Origin: Sycon ciliatum
Lineage: Eukaryota > Porifera > Calcarea > Leucosolenida > Sycettidae
DNA length: 64,000 bases
Direction of reading: 5' to 3'
NCBI RefSeq assembly: GCF_964019385.1
Contig: NC_088647.1
Coordinates: forward strand, 14,430,204-14,494,203
In this document: piece by piece, positions 40,601 through 50,258 of the stretch
Numbering within the stretch: position 1 is the first letter of the stretch
Layout: every line of letters begins with the position of its first letter
The notes under the pieces: generated by a model
The model's database searches: none
Told to the model about the DNA's origin: nothing
What the model saw: the letters and a program-made list of their open reading frames with translations, nothing else
Position numbers and translations under genes: made by a program

Positions 40601-41890
40601 CTCCAGCCGGCCATCATTGGCATACTCCAGATGTAGGCCACCACAGCTGCTCGCTACATCACAACCGATCAACAAATCGGCGTGTACGACACTCAGATCG
40701 TTGACGACTAACAGCTCCACACTGGCTTCTGGCATCTGCACTGGGATAGGGCCATCCAATCGTCCGATGTTGACGGCTACTTTCCCAAGAACAGCAATAG
40801 ACTGGCCATCCAGCGCCACGAGTCTGCTTTCACACTCTGACCACGCAAGGCCACAGGACAGGGCTTGGTCCTTAGTCAGCAGTGATCGGACAGCACCAGT
40901 GTCAATGACTGCTGTCATACGTGACACATCATCCTTGTTGCCCGTTGTCCACATGTCTACCTTGATCCTAGGCAGCTGCCCTGGCGAAGGCACAGACACA
41001 GAGGCCAAGGCTGGACTAGGCTCCTCTCCAGCTGCTGCTGCAGCACTCCCGCCTTGCCGGCTCGCCAGCCAAGCTTTCCGGTCCGGACAGTCTGGCTTCC
41101 TGTGACCAGGCTTGTCACAGAAGTAGCACGTACTGCCACGGCCTCCACCATCCTTGGAGCTGGACCCACTCTGCTGCCCCTGCTTCCTCCTTGGGCAATC
41201 TCGCTTCATGTGGCCGACCTCATTGCAGAGGTAGCACAAGAAAGACTTCCTGCTGGTCTTGTCGCCACGTGCTCCACCAGCCAAACTACCAGTTCCAGCA
41301 CCTGTACCTACTGCAGCTGTCACAGAATCGCCATCACTAAGCTGAACAGCACGGACTAATTCTAAGCAGGCGCTCACAGTCTGGTCCTTTCCCACAAGTG
41401 ACAACCTAACCTGCTTTGCCCACGCATGTGGAAGCCCGTCAAGAAACTGCTCAACAACGGAGTGATTTTTGTCATCCCCAGGCGACGCATCGCCGGCTAA
41501 ACTGGCGAGGCGCTGCAAATCGGCAACATAGGCATCTGTTGACTCCTCTTGTCTCATGCGTCGGGCCTTGAACCGCCGGTAGGCTTCCGACTTCGTCATA
41601 CAAAACGCCTCTTCCATTTTCTTCTGGACGGCGTCAGGCTTCTTCTTGTCATCCGACTTCATTCGGCTGAACACCAGGAACGCATCCTGCTCCAGAAACA
41701 AGGGTAACTGGGCCATTTTCTTCTCGTCCGAGTCCCACTTGTTGATTGTCGCCAGCACGTCAAATTTCGCCCAGAACGTCTGGAAATCATCGACCTTTCC
41801 CCGGTAGGGTCGCAGGTATCCTTCAGCTTTCGACATCGTACTTAGATCGGAAAATTCAGTTTCCCCACGAGTCCACACGCGACAGTACAA
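37610..41890 (-). CDS. gag-pol: Gag-Pol polyprotein of LTR retrotransposon G
   Basis: One uninterrupted frame of 1426 codons; the likely start is the Met about 18 residues in (M-S-K-A-E-G). Gag helices lead to two CCHC knuckles near residues 220-233 and 255-268. Protease I-D-T-G-A lies near 330. RT motif A L-D-V-K-K-A-Y is near 603 and motif C Y-V-D-D near 663. RNase H W-C-D-A-S-G is near 816. Integrase has H...H...C-x2-C (about 1035-1083), M-D-T near 1104, V-D-N-G-T-E-F near 1163 and A-E-R-Y near 1197, so all catalytic residues are in place. No stop or frameshift and near-identical LTRs suggest recent, perhaps current, mobility. Gag and Pol are fused without a visible frameshift signal. Confidence 0.93.
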   Translation of the reverse strand: MYCRVWTRGETEFSDLSTMSKAEGYLRPYRGKVDDFQTFWAKFDVLATINKWDSDEKKMAQLPLFLEQDAFLVFSRMKSDDKKKPDAVQKKMEEAFCMTKSEAYRRFKARRMRQEESTDAYVADLQRLASLAGDASPGDDKNHSVVEQFLDGLPHAWAKQVRLSLVGKDQTVSACLELVRAVQLSDGDSVTAAVGTGAGTGSLAGGARGDKTSRKSFLCYLCNEVGHMKRDCPRRKQGQQSGSSSKDGGGRGSTCYFCDKPGHRKPDCPDRKAWLASRQGGSAAAAAGEEPSPALASVSVPSPGQLPRIKVDMWTTGNKDDVSRMTAVIDTGAVRSLLTKDQALSCGLAWSECESRLVALDGQSIAVLGKVAVNIGRLDGPIPVQMPEASVELLVVNDLSVVHADLLIGCDVASSCGGLHLEYANDGRLESVRFGPVSSPVSAALPQDGHPSRHVQVSRHGQGVTLSARDGEVQWCHETKRWILRWKWKSGAAPEVPVGSGIGQYSREKLSPEQEKLFCKEVDAWIANGWLVPHDEATHGAVAGVLPLIARTQEHKASTPIRPCLDYRKLNELIESEPGYEAPVCAEKIRQWRRSSDGQWEMLDVKKAYLQVHVSAELVRYQAVLWNNKVYVMTRMGFGLAIAPKFMHLVIQWITRHRPEVDNYVDDIRAPAEVTQCVVDELAAYGLPTKPAEPMEESRVLGMQMKANADGAMGWSRREIDLEPPPKMTRRKVFSWCGHLIGHYPVCSWLRPACSYLKRLATAAGGNGWDDPLPETLVECCQELFARLSSDDPVHGQWDVHAQADSTWTAWCDASGLAIGVVLELDGTVVEDASWLRPAGDKLHVNVAELDSAIKALTLATRWNATHVVLKTDSKTTAGWLAPVVGGSRRVRVGGLHEVLVQRRLQIVNDLLSMTEMQVTVEWVPTTENLADKLTRVPFNWPKKSSDVVASLPRAVAVSPFSSDELGKAQASDEVIQGVIQQIQVGQPVASRRFRSCAGQLHVEEGRLVRSLKLPVEGEVNVPVVPELLVPDVVTAAHVNSGHASWQPMYELLRKHCYFPEMASACQDHVKGCQNCQAASPAKGPAAPSARAEIPGRPWGTVQMDTLELGLNRGGTHHCVLVCVDVLTKWVEIVPMKRHDGPSVASAFVSLCCRWGPPDVIRVDNGTEFSNAIVQSVFQVFGVRVKTGAVRHPQSQGAAERYNRTLLTLIRKVLDESSDWMDDLQMLVHFYRSQPHSVNGMSPMMAMVGWDPHVLIDDGRPRYDFDTWQAEHAARSARIRDLLEDAMSEGDCHDEVLPCAYQAGDAVMLRMPSRRQKRLPPFESGWTVKKVISPSTVVIWRRSDGRSPREKVVNVELIKPDAPRPGLELPTENFPDGDDGQEGDSFKADGWLGWLPDPQEPAADGQHVRMDLRNRQGIQRPARFQD

Positions 41891-41936
41891 TCAACCACGA
41901 CGCCAACCAGCAACCCAGCTGGTATCCCTGACGTCC

Positions 41937-41954
41937 TCCCGGGTTTCGGCACCA
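41937..41954 (-). promoter_or_regulatory. Primer binding site of G, tRNA-Phe(GAA) type
   Basis: On the coding strand TGGTGCCGAAACCCGGGA starts five bases after the 5' LTR. It is the complement of the 3' 18 nt of typical animal tRNA-Phe including CCA (TCCCGGGTTTCGGCACCA is the plus strand). Confidence 0.8.
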
Positions 41955-41959
41955 CAAGC

Positions 41960-42569
41960 TGTACTATAACCGTGTCACTAGGACTACTGCAGACCCACAA
42001 CCGAACTCATAGTTACGTTTCACACTGATTTAATTCCATGAGGTTATTGTTGGAACTAAGAAAAAGAACTAACTAAAAAACAATGTTGGGAGAGCAAGAA
42101 CCCTCTCGCACCATACCGGACGCATGCGCATGGTGCATCGAACCGGAACTAAAGACTAAAGTACAGAGCACGCGAAGGTGCAGTACATGTATGCGCCTGC
42201 AAGCAGCAGTGTCAGGAATGCAGTGAATCGCACACACCACACGGCAGCCCCTGTTAGCACGTCATGCAGTCTATACAACGCAGTGGCTCATGATCATGAA
42301 GAGAGAGCGGACACCAACCGCAAGAAGCCTATGGATTAGAAGATAAGAAGCACACCGCACATCCAGTGGAACAAGGAGTCACGCACGACTCATCCCTGAA
42401 CGACAACGCCATGCAGGTACTCATGTATACAGGAAAGAACACAAACAGTGCACACAGCAAAGAACAGAAGCAGCTAGTACACGTACTTGTACTAGGAGAC
42501 ATTCACACAACACCATGAATACTAGCTAGTGTCAGTCAGGATGGTGGAGGGGGTCACCATTACACTTCA
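41960..42569 (-). repeat. G 5' LTR
   Basis: 610 bp, about 99% identical to 36965-37574. Confidence 0.95.
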
Positions 42570-42670
42570 CGATGCAGAGACGAAATCTGGAGAAAAAAAC
42601 TAAAAATATTTAAATGAATCCCATAGAATTTTTGCAAAACACTACGCGTCTATAGTTTTGAAATGGACTG

Positions 42671-43175
42671 TAGCGTCTCCTCAGTGTGCTCCTCTATGCT
42701 TGAAATACCGGTAATGACATTATCCCGTATCTGCAGTTGCATGCACTCTTCCTCAACCACTTGGCGTACGGTGGACACGATGTCATGGGACACGTGGCTA
42801 GACATCGCAGAATGAGTGCGGGTACTCATCTGTTAGGGGTTGTACGGTGCTGGCCAGTTCCGTCTTTTCGCGCTCCAACTTGTTCACTCTGGCCTTGAGA
42901 TCCTTCACCTCTTTGCTCAAATTGTCAACATTGCACATCAATACTGCTAGTCTCTCGTCCAAAAGTTCCGACATACACACCTTAAAATCAGCTGGTATAT
43001 CTGGGGCCACAGCTGCCTTGGCAGAAGAGGTGGAACCTATAGCACTGGTTGGACCAACAGACCTAGGGATACCGGAGATGCCAGCAGCAGACTTTCCACT
43101 CGCCTCAAATCATCGGGAGGACTTTCGACTTTCCGCCTACCAGAGTCACCGGCTTTCGGGGTCCGTACAGACTGG
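42671..43175 (-). pseudogene. LINE O ORF1 coiled-coil part
   Basis: The minus-strand frame at 42798-43010 encodes a heptad-rich helix (V-D-N-L-S-K-E-V-K-D-L-K-A-R-V-N-K-L) typical of the ORF1 trimerisation coil. It is followed in another frame by R-D-N-V-I-T-G-I-S just before MITE F2, the usual start of the ORF1 nucleic-acid-binding domain found at 35756-36131. Confidence 0.65.
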
Positions 43176-43547
43176 CTATACGTACCTCTCCCAGACATGG
43201 CTTTTCTTGCGAGAACCAGCTCGAATACAAAAACAAAAGCCTTGGATGGTGGAGCTCCAAAAACTCAAATTCTTGTTGTGGTGGCTGCTCTTGCTGCGGC
43301 TGGTGCTGTTGGCTGCATTCGCATTTGTTGAGGTGTGGTTCACACGGCCTACATTAGAGTGGCCTTGGCCAGAAATGGCTGACGTCACTCTCAGCTTGGA
43401 GGTGGCATCAACTGCTATCCTGGCGGACACTTGCCCGTTTCCGGCTGTGTGCAGGCTGCACTGGTGGGCTTTGACAGGCGTCCGCACGCTTTCCGACCTA
43501 CGGTGTACAAATTCAGTGAGGCTGTCCACCGTGCAGTCGTGGCTCAT
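43176..43547 (-). pseudogene. LINE ORF1 fragment, P/Q type
   Basis: It contains G-Q-V-S-A-R-I-A-V-D-A-T, closely matching R-V-S-A-R-V-A-V-D-A in ORF1 of LINE Q (about 49569-49600), with a Ser/Asn-rich tail. It is a stray piece between LINES O and P. Confidence 0.5.
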
Positions 43548-43874
43548 TTACTCACTGTTTCTTTTTAGGGTTTTTTACGAGAAACCATGAACCTCGAGAA
43601 CAGAATACTGCATGATAGAGGTGGTTGCAGACGCAACTGTGGTGGTGAAACTGGAGCATCTCCGCCGACCTGAGGTCTCGGCTTCAGCGACACTTCAGTG
43701 CACCAAAAACTGGGGAGGAGTAGGCACAGGGGGAGGGGAGGGGGGAGTACATTTATATAGAGGAAGGAAAAACGGAAAGATGATACATGTGAAAGAGTAA
43801 AAAATAAAAAATAAAAATAAAAAGGGGGGAGCCAGGGTGCAAGCGGAGAGGGTGTTGAACAGTTCAGGGAGTGT

Positions 43875-46800
43875 TCAGAGGGCATCTGTGGCTGAGCGCC
43901 AGTCTCGGCTGCGGAGAGACTTGTAGGCGCCTTCCTTGAATGCCTGCATTCCCTTCTGCGTGGGAAAGTTGCGTAGCAGGGCAGATGGGAGACGATTCCA
44001 GTCTTGGATCGTGGCATGGGGGAATGATCGGAGAGCACTATTACGGGCTCCGGTGGGTAGTGTTGGTGCTAGTTGGTGCTGGTTCTCTTGCTGGTGGCGA
44101 GTGGAGCGCCTGTGCTGGTTAGCAACTGCCCTCGGTGGTGTCATGGTGGTCAGGATTGGGGGACCGTCGATCCAATGCAGCTTGTACAGGCATGTGAGTG
44201 CTGCGACTTGACGCCGAACAGTGAGGCTTGGGAGGTATGACCCTGGGCCGATGACCTTTAGGGCTCGGTGCTGTACCCGGTCCAGCTGGTTCAGGGTAGA
44301 CTGGGACGCATCCAACCATGAAAGCGGGCAGTACTTTTAAGTACTGGGCGGACGAAGCCGCGATACACGGCATACTTGGCCTTGTTGTCGAGAATTGGCA
44401 GGGCCTTCCTCATGAAGCCAAGACGTTGGTGACCACGGACTGCAACCTGTCGAATGTGGGAGCGAAAGGAGAGGCTCCGATCGAAGAGCACTCCGAGCAA
44501 CTTCAGCTCCTCCACTTCTTCTATGGCCACCCCATTGAAAGTGACTGGAGGAATCGGCCAGGGTTGACGGTGATGCGAAATCGTCAAGACTTGCGACTTT
44601 GTCGGCTCGAATGCGATCTTCCAGCTCTGGCCCCATTCAGCTAAGGCATCCACAGCAGTCTGGAGCTGCGCTAGGCCAACTGGGAGAGCGGTCAGGGACG
44701 GGATGCACTGATAAAGCGTAGTGTCATCTGCATATATGGCGAGCTGGGTTGTGGCTGGGAGGTGGTCCTCCATGTCATTGACATATAGGAGGAACAGAGT
44801 GGGGCCCAGTATGCTCCCTTGCGGCACACCTGAGCTGATTCGGAATTTAGGTGAGGTTTATACACTCACAACGGCCTGGATTCGTCTATCCGCCAGGTAG
44901 CTGTGGAGCCACTTGAGGAGGTTCCCGGATACTCTGTAAGCCTTTGCCTTGTGAAGGACACCTGCGTGGGAGACTTTATCGAAGGCCCCCGCAATGTCAA
45001 CGGCAACAATGCGTACAGCACCGCCAGCAGCTGCTATCTTGCTCCATTGGTGGTGTAGTCCTGTTAGGAGATCAGCAGGTCCTAACCCTCGACGAAAACC
45101 GAACTGGTGGTTTGAGAGTATATTATTTCGTTCGAGAAAGTTGGTGAGAGCGCGGTTAACAAATGCTTCCATTGTCTTGGAGATGAGCGACAGGAGGGAA
45201 ATGGGCCGATAGTTCGATGGGGCTGACTTTGACCGTTTCTTATGGACTGGGACGACACTTGCCACTTTCCAAGACTGTGGTTGTGTCCCCGACGTCATGC
45301 ACTGGCGGAAGAGCAAGCATAGTGGCACTGCAAGGCGCTCAGCGTTGGCTTTGAGGACTCTGCCCGGAACTGCATCAGGGCCTGACACTTTCGAAGGATC
45401 AAGGGCCCTCAGCAATTTACGGACCTCAGCAGGGCGGAAGCGAATACTTTAATAGGAGACGGCTTTGGGAGCGAGGCTGGACAAAGGGGAATTCAAATTC
45501 CTCATTGAAGTCCTGTGGGCCGAGGCTGCACTTATCGGCGAAGTACTGACCAAGGCACTTGGCCTTCTCCTGACTGGTTGTGTACTCAGTTCCGTCAGCA
45601 GATCGGAGTGTTGGTATATCAGCGCTGCGGCCCTTGCCACCCGCACGCTTGATAGTTGACCACCATTCCTTGCCCCGAAGGCTACCAGTAGTGAGTTTCT
45701 GCCGGAGCATGGTAGTATGCCGTTCTCTGTTTCGCTGGATGGTACTGCGTGCAGAGGCTGCAGCTGTGCGGTAGTGTTCTTTCTTCTCAGCACTGTCGGG
45801 ATTGGAACGCATCTGGTGCCACATCTGTCGCTTGGTGGTGACTGCAGCTGTACACTCCGGTATCCACCAACGTTCGTCGGAGGGGCGCGATGAGAGAACT
45901 CTGTTGGGTATGAATTGTGCCATTCCTTCGAGGATCCTCTTGGTGATGTTGTCGCAGCTGAGATCCGGTTCAGGTCCGAGCATGCTCTCCCAGCCTGTTC
46001 TGTAGAAGTGGGCAAGCCACTCCCAGTCTGCGCGGTGGTATCGCCCGACTCTACGCGATGTCTTGGGCTCACGGGTGAGCTTCACAGGAAAGTCAACTTG
46101 GAGGACAACATGATCAGAGAGTCCAATAGGCGGGTGCGCCTTAACAGTTGCTGGTGAAGGGAAATCAGACATCACCAGGTCCAGGGTGTTATCACCTCGG
46201 GTGGGTACGTCGACATGTTGACTCAGGCCATGGTAGCAGCAGATATCCTCTGCATACTCTCCAGCTCGGGTGGTCTTGTTTGCTGCAGAGCCAGGCAGCG
46301 TTATGCACATTGAAGTCGCCGGTCACAATGACATTTGATCCGTAGGTACGGGATGCCTCCAGCGAGTTGTCCAAGTATTCCAATAGCTGGAGATCTGTCT
46401 CCGAACAGGACCCGGGCCGATAGGCTGCACAGATAACAACTTTCTGTCCACTCTGCGTCGTGACACTCAGCCAGATGATCTCGTGATCATGGCACTGGAT
46501 GTGATCAAGATGTTCATATCCTAGGCCAGCCTTCACCCAGACTGCTACTCCACCACCGTGTGCAGAGCGATCCTTGCGGATGGGGGTGTGGTAGCCAGGC
46601 ATGGCTGCTTCAGATTCGCTGCACTTATCTGGGGTAAATTTCGTCTCTGTAACTACTGCTATATCTGGCTTCAGGGACTGGAGGGTGTGGCGGAATTATG
46701 CAAGCTTGGACGATACTGTAAGACATGTATATATAACGAGGAAGCAAATCTAACGTTTTAACGGATGACATTTCTTCGTTATAATAAGATCCGTTGAGGC

Positions 46801-46969
46801 CGTACTGCTTCATATATGCTGTGTGTGGATATGGCAGAATACTGCAAGATCGTTAACATATCTTCTCGTTAACTTATGAATTTTGGACAATCGTTAAATT
46901 TGCGACTCGTTATAATAACATGTCTTACAGTAGGCCAAAGGCATTCGTCACCGAGAGTCTGAACATCGT
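43875..46969 (-). pseudogene. LINE P ORF2: endonuclease and reverse transcriptase
   Basis: The endonuclease is spread over several frames: L-S-V-T-N-A-F at about 46940-46965, V-V-T-E-T-K-F near 46650, V-T-G-D-F-N-V-H near 46320 and L-S-D-H-V-V near 46120. RT follows with P-D-A-V-P-G (about 45370), motif A V-D-I-A-G-A-F (about 44980), motif B P-Q-G-S-I-L-G-P at 44800-44827 and Y-A-D-D-T near 44730. The C-terminus contains R-S-F-P-H-A-T-I-Q-D-W-N-R-L-P. At least three frame changes and a MITE in the endonuclease make it inactive. ORF2 nicks the target and primes cDNA synthesis in active relatives. Confidence 0.85.
46716..46930. mobile_element. TA-flanked MITE R (215 bp)
   Basis: CTGTAAGACATGT at 46716 and its complement ending at 46930 lie between TA dinucleotides. 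CGTTATAATAA repeats occur inside. It interrupts the LINE P endonuclease. Confidence 0.75.
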
Positions 46970-46987
46970 TGGTTGGCTACTGCAAGG

Positions 46988-47443
46988 GTGTCGGAACCGC
47001 ACCGGCCGGGGCGGCCATGGCCGCCCCACTTTTTCGGCCGTTTTTTAATTTTTTTTTTTTTTTAATTTTTTTTTTTTTTTAGCACACTGCAACAAAGCGC
47101 GATGATCTCAGCGCAAACGTGGCAAATCCTTGTCCCCGATCGTGGTTTGTTGCAGAATCAAAAGTCCATGTACACTGAAATGGCACCAAATGCCTGGGAA
47201 TGCTTGCAATTGGCTTCAATTTTTGAATTTTTTCCCGGGGGAGGGTAATGTTTGTCCCCGATCGTAGCACCTTCTTGGTTTTTTGCAGAATCAAAAAGTC
47301 TTTCATTGTAGTTACCTACACTGAAATGGCACCAAATGCCCGGAAATGCTTGCAATTGGCTTTAATTTTTGAAATTTTTTCCCGGGGAGGACCCCCGGAC
47401 CCCCCTTCCATGGCCACCCCACTTCCAAAGTCGTTCCGACGCG
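46988..47443. repeat. Repeat block S: GC-rich ends, poly-T and two ~130-bp direct repeats
   Basis: The ends GTGTCGGAAC...GGCGGCCATGG and CCATGGCCACC...GTTCCGACGC form a diverged inverted pair. Between them are long T runs (47040-47081) and two tandem copies of a TCCCCGATCGT...TTTTTTCCCGGGG unit (47132-47240 and 47249-47390). Probably a MITE inserted between ORF1 and ORF2 of LINE P. Confidence 0.6.
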
Positions 47444-47551
47444 CCTGCTACTGGGCATTGTGCATGCTAGACGATCCCTTGATGGCACCAGACGATTCAT
47501 CAGCTGGGTGTTTCTCAGTACGGATGTTTGGTAGGCCACTTAGCAGATCCA

Positions 47552-47944
47552 TTACCTCATCATCACCCGAAGGTGATCGGGATGGTGGAGAGGTAGAATC
47601 ATACTTGTCGAAATTCCATAGACGTGAGTACAGAGCCTCAGAGGTCTAGGCGAGAACTCTCTCGAATTTACTAGTACTGCACTCTTAGCATCCACAACAA
47701 GGTGTGCCGAGGAGGACCTTTCGTTTTTGAAAATTTTGCATTCGTAGATCTTGACGTTCACTTTGGCTTCACTTGCTCTGATGGTCACAAACTCAGCAAT
47801 CTGCTCAGGTACTGCACTGCAGGGAAGATTGCCAACAAACATAACACACTTCCTTCCGGCAGGCTTTCGTTCACAAACAAGTTCCCATACTCCACTGTCT
47901 TTGTTGTCCTCTTCGAAACTAGAAAGTAAATCACTCCGCCGCAA
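47552..47944 (-). pseudogene. LINE P ORF1 RNA-binding-like domain
   Basis: V-M-F-V-G-N-L-P (about 47826-47849) resembles an RRM-type RNP motif, followed by S-A-H-L-V-V-D-A and F-S-P-R-P-L-R. The arrangement parallels ORF1 of LINE Q (V-V-Y-I-G-N-L...F-W-P-R-P-L). The flanks are decayed. Confidence 0.65.
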
Positions 47945-48071
47945 CTAATTTCCAACTGTCGTCCTTGATGACTTCAGGATAGGTTGTCTCTTCTCGCAGT
48001 TTGATTGCACAGGCTCAGGATCGACCAAGCCGGGGTCGTCCGTAGATCTACGGGTACGGGTTTCGTGCTAT

Positions 48072-48352
48072 CAAGAGTACATAACCCCCCAGAGTGTGCA
48101 ACGCCTGATCCAGCTCTGCATAGGGTCTTGGTCGAGCGGAATCGGATCTTTGCGTCATAATACCGTACACATCTGAGGGGAACCCGGGGAGTCGCGGGTA
48201 CTCTTGGATCAAAACAATGGTGCCCTGCCTCGAGACCGGCCTTGCGCTGGTGTGAAGTGTACGCATGACATCAGAAGATCCGATTCCGCTCGACCAAGAC
48301 CCTACACAGAGCTGGATCGGCGTTGCACACTCTGGGGGGTTATGTACTCTTG
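48072..48352. mobile_element. MITE family C, copy C1 (complete, 281 bp), 7-bp duplication
   Basis: CAAGAGTACATAACCCCCCA at 48072 is inverted at the right end. GTGCTAT lies on both sides (48065-48071 and 48353-48359). Confidence 0.88.
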
Positions 48353-48359
48353 GTGCTAT

Positions 48360-48600
48360 GCAGAGCCAGAGGCCACTAACAGTGAAAATTATCCTTGATT
48401 TATATACTAGTGAAGCGACTTGTGCAGGCAAATATAAATATACTGTTTATAATGAGCGTGAAATTGTGTCGGAATTTCTGAAACAGAATCTATTAAAAGA
48501 AAAAAAGTAAATTATCGTGTCCGTTCCCGAAGGGAACTCACGGCGGCCGCTAACACCTGGTAAACCCTAGCGGCAGATGCAGCGCCTAACAGTGGGGGTG
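48360..48600. other. No gene recognised
   Basis: A short frame continues from MITE C1 to 48510; no domain seen. It grades into the presumed 5' UTR of LINE Q. Confidence 0.4.
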
Positions 48601-48869
48601 AGTGGATAGACAGGCATGTGTGCGAGAGAGTTAGCTTTTTCGAGCTCCGTAGCTTTCGCAGGTTGTGTAGCCAGCCGGCAGCAGGCCGGTCTGGAGGGGG
48701 GCAGTTACTGGTAGGTAGTTAATTAGGTAGTACTAGTAGTAGTTAGAGACTAGCAACAGGCCTTTTCGGCAGGGTTGAAATCACTCGCACGGTACTTTTT
48801 GAATTTTTCGAAAAGTTGAGTATTTTTGTCTCCCGAAGGTCCTTGTCTGCCCAGGCGGCATACAGCCAT

Positions 48870-50258
48870 GCCGGACGGCGAACAAGATTCAGTCATGCCT
48901 TCAGGGGACACAGGTGGTCAGGGCAACAGTACCCGAAGTAATGAGCTCCTCTCCGCCATGGACGACAAACTCCAGTTTCTTGTGGACGCGCTGCGTGCTG
49001 AGGTTGAGGAGAGCAAAGGCAGGGAGGCCCGCTTGCTCTCTCGGATAAGCGACCTTACTGACAGCATTTGCCATCTGAAAGACGAACTGCTTGGTGTCCG
49101 CAAACTGGCCCAGACTACTCAAGACGTCAGGCATCCGATTGGGATCAACAAGGCCAAGGAAAACTCGAAAAAATCAAAAAAATTAAAAAACATGAAAAAA
49201 ATCAAAATGCTACATCTGCTGATGCCGAGCAAGTTGTCGACATGGAGCCTGACACCCCGAACCCTCCCGCTGATGCAGAGACAAGCAGCAATTTGAGTAC
49301 TCCTGAATGCGACAGTGACGGTTTCCGGGAGGTCGTGTCTAAACGAGTTTTGCGGCGGCGGACCACACCCCGGAACCACAGTGACGCATGGAAGCTAGTT
49401 GCAGCAGAGCCACCACAGACAAAGCGTGCCGTGGTGTACATTGGTAACCTGAGCACATCCTGCACCGAATCCAGTCTGAAAGAATACATTCAAGTCACAG
49501 CAGCTGCTCTTCCCGAGCCACAGTCCATCTCAGTGCTCACGTGCAGTATGTATACCTCTCCACATGGGCGGGTGTCAGCACGAGTAGCCGTGGATGCATC
49601 TCTTGTGAATCTCCTGACTGACCCGGAATTCTGGCCCCGGCCACTGTACTGCAGGCCATGGAAGTTTGACGCTGGCCGTAAGCACTCCTCTGCGCAAAAC
49701 GCGGTGGGTCCCAGTGTATCGGAGTCGAGCACCCAGTCAGTCGCGGCCAAAAGCATCAGCAGCAGCAAGAGCAGCAGCCACAACAAGCACAACAACAGCA
49801 GCAGCAGCAACAACGCCAACAACAACACCAGCAGCAGCAGCAGCACCAGCACCAGCAGTCGCCGCAGCAGCACCAGCAGTCGCCGCAGCAGCACCAGTGG
49901 TCACCGCAGCAGCACCAGCAGTCGCCGCAGCAGCAGTAGCGACAGTAGCACCAACCAGTTGGAAGCACAGCAGCATGATCAAGAGCAACAGCAACTTGGG
50001 ATTGGCGCCACAATTAACGACTTCCTGAGCGCGAGTCGTGGCCTGTCCGCTGCCGCTGCCGGCACACCTGTAACCCCCTTTCACAGCCACAAACGTTCCT
50101 CTGCAGAACGGTCACCAGATTCGCTGCCGCAGGATGCAAAGCGAGCTGACCAGCATGGTGCGCAGCCACCCCAGCAGGATACACAGACCCACGAGCCCAC
50201 CACCCAATGTAGGCCATGCACCAACCCAAACAACGCCAACGGTCACAATGAAAACTAA
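48870..50258 (+). pseudogene. LINE Q ORF1 protein (frameshift in A-rich tract)
   Basis: It starts M-P-D-G-E at 48870. A coiled coil (about 48950-49090; R-L-L-S-R-I-S-D-L) is followed by an A-rich tract (49160-49205) where the frame changes. The second frame carries V-V-Y-I-G-N-L (about 49432-49452), an RRM-like RNP motif, then V-S-A-R-V-A-V-D-A and F-W-P-R-P-L. A long Ser/Asn/Arg low-complexity stretch from CAG/AGC repeats (49750-49950) and a hydrophilic tail follow, to TAA at 50256-50258. ORF1 proteins coat LINE RNA. The shift in the A run could be decay, slippage or assembly error. Confidence 0.7.

Larger units (their letters stand above)
36965..42569 (-). mobile_element. Young, nearly intact LTR retrotransposon G
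   Basis: Two 610-bp LTRs (36965-37574 and 41960-42569) differ at only about six positions. They are bounded by TG...CA and flanked by the 4-bp duplication CGAT (36961-36964 and 42570-42573); F1 shows the empty site. A single long Gag-Pol frame fills the interior on the minus strand, with a tRNA-Phe primer site after the 5' LTR (41937-41954) and a purine tract GGCGGAGGGA before the 3' LTR. Domain order PR-RT-RH-IN and two CCHC knuckles indicate Ty3/Gypsy-type. Confidence 0.95.
36132..42670. mobile_element. Family F, copy F2, split by LTR retrotransposon G
   Basis: It is flanked by TA (36130-36131 and 42671-42672) with family F ends. 36132-36964 and 42570-42670 together match F1; the middle is element G. 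F2 sits inside ORF1 of LINE O. Confidence 0.88.
43590..47950 (-). mobile_element. LINE P (jockey/CR1-like), frameshifted
   Basis: Minus-strand LINE related to Q: ORF1 domain at 47552-47944, endonuclease from about 46970 to 46000, RT 45415-44290 and C-terminus to 43875. The 3' UTR holds an A-rich tail on the plus strand written as AAAAATAAAAATAAAAA-type runs (43796-43828). It is interrupted by MITE R and by repeat block S. Confidence 0.85.

Noticed and set aside
36965-42569. BEL/Pao assignment for element G from its 4-bp duplication
   Set aside because: Duplication length does not discriminate; domain order and knuckle-bearing Gag fit Ty3/Gypsy at least as well, and RT phylogeny is needed.
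49490-50090. Poly-Ala, poly-Leu and Cys/Trp-rich frames opposite LINE Q ORF1
   Set aside because: They are shadows of the CAG/AGC repeat tract.
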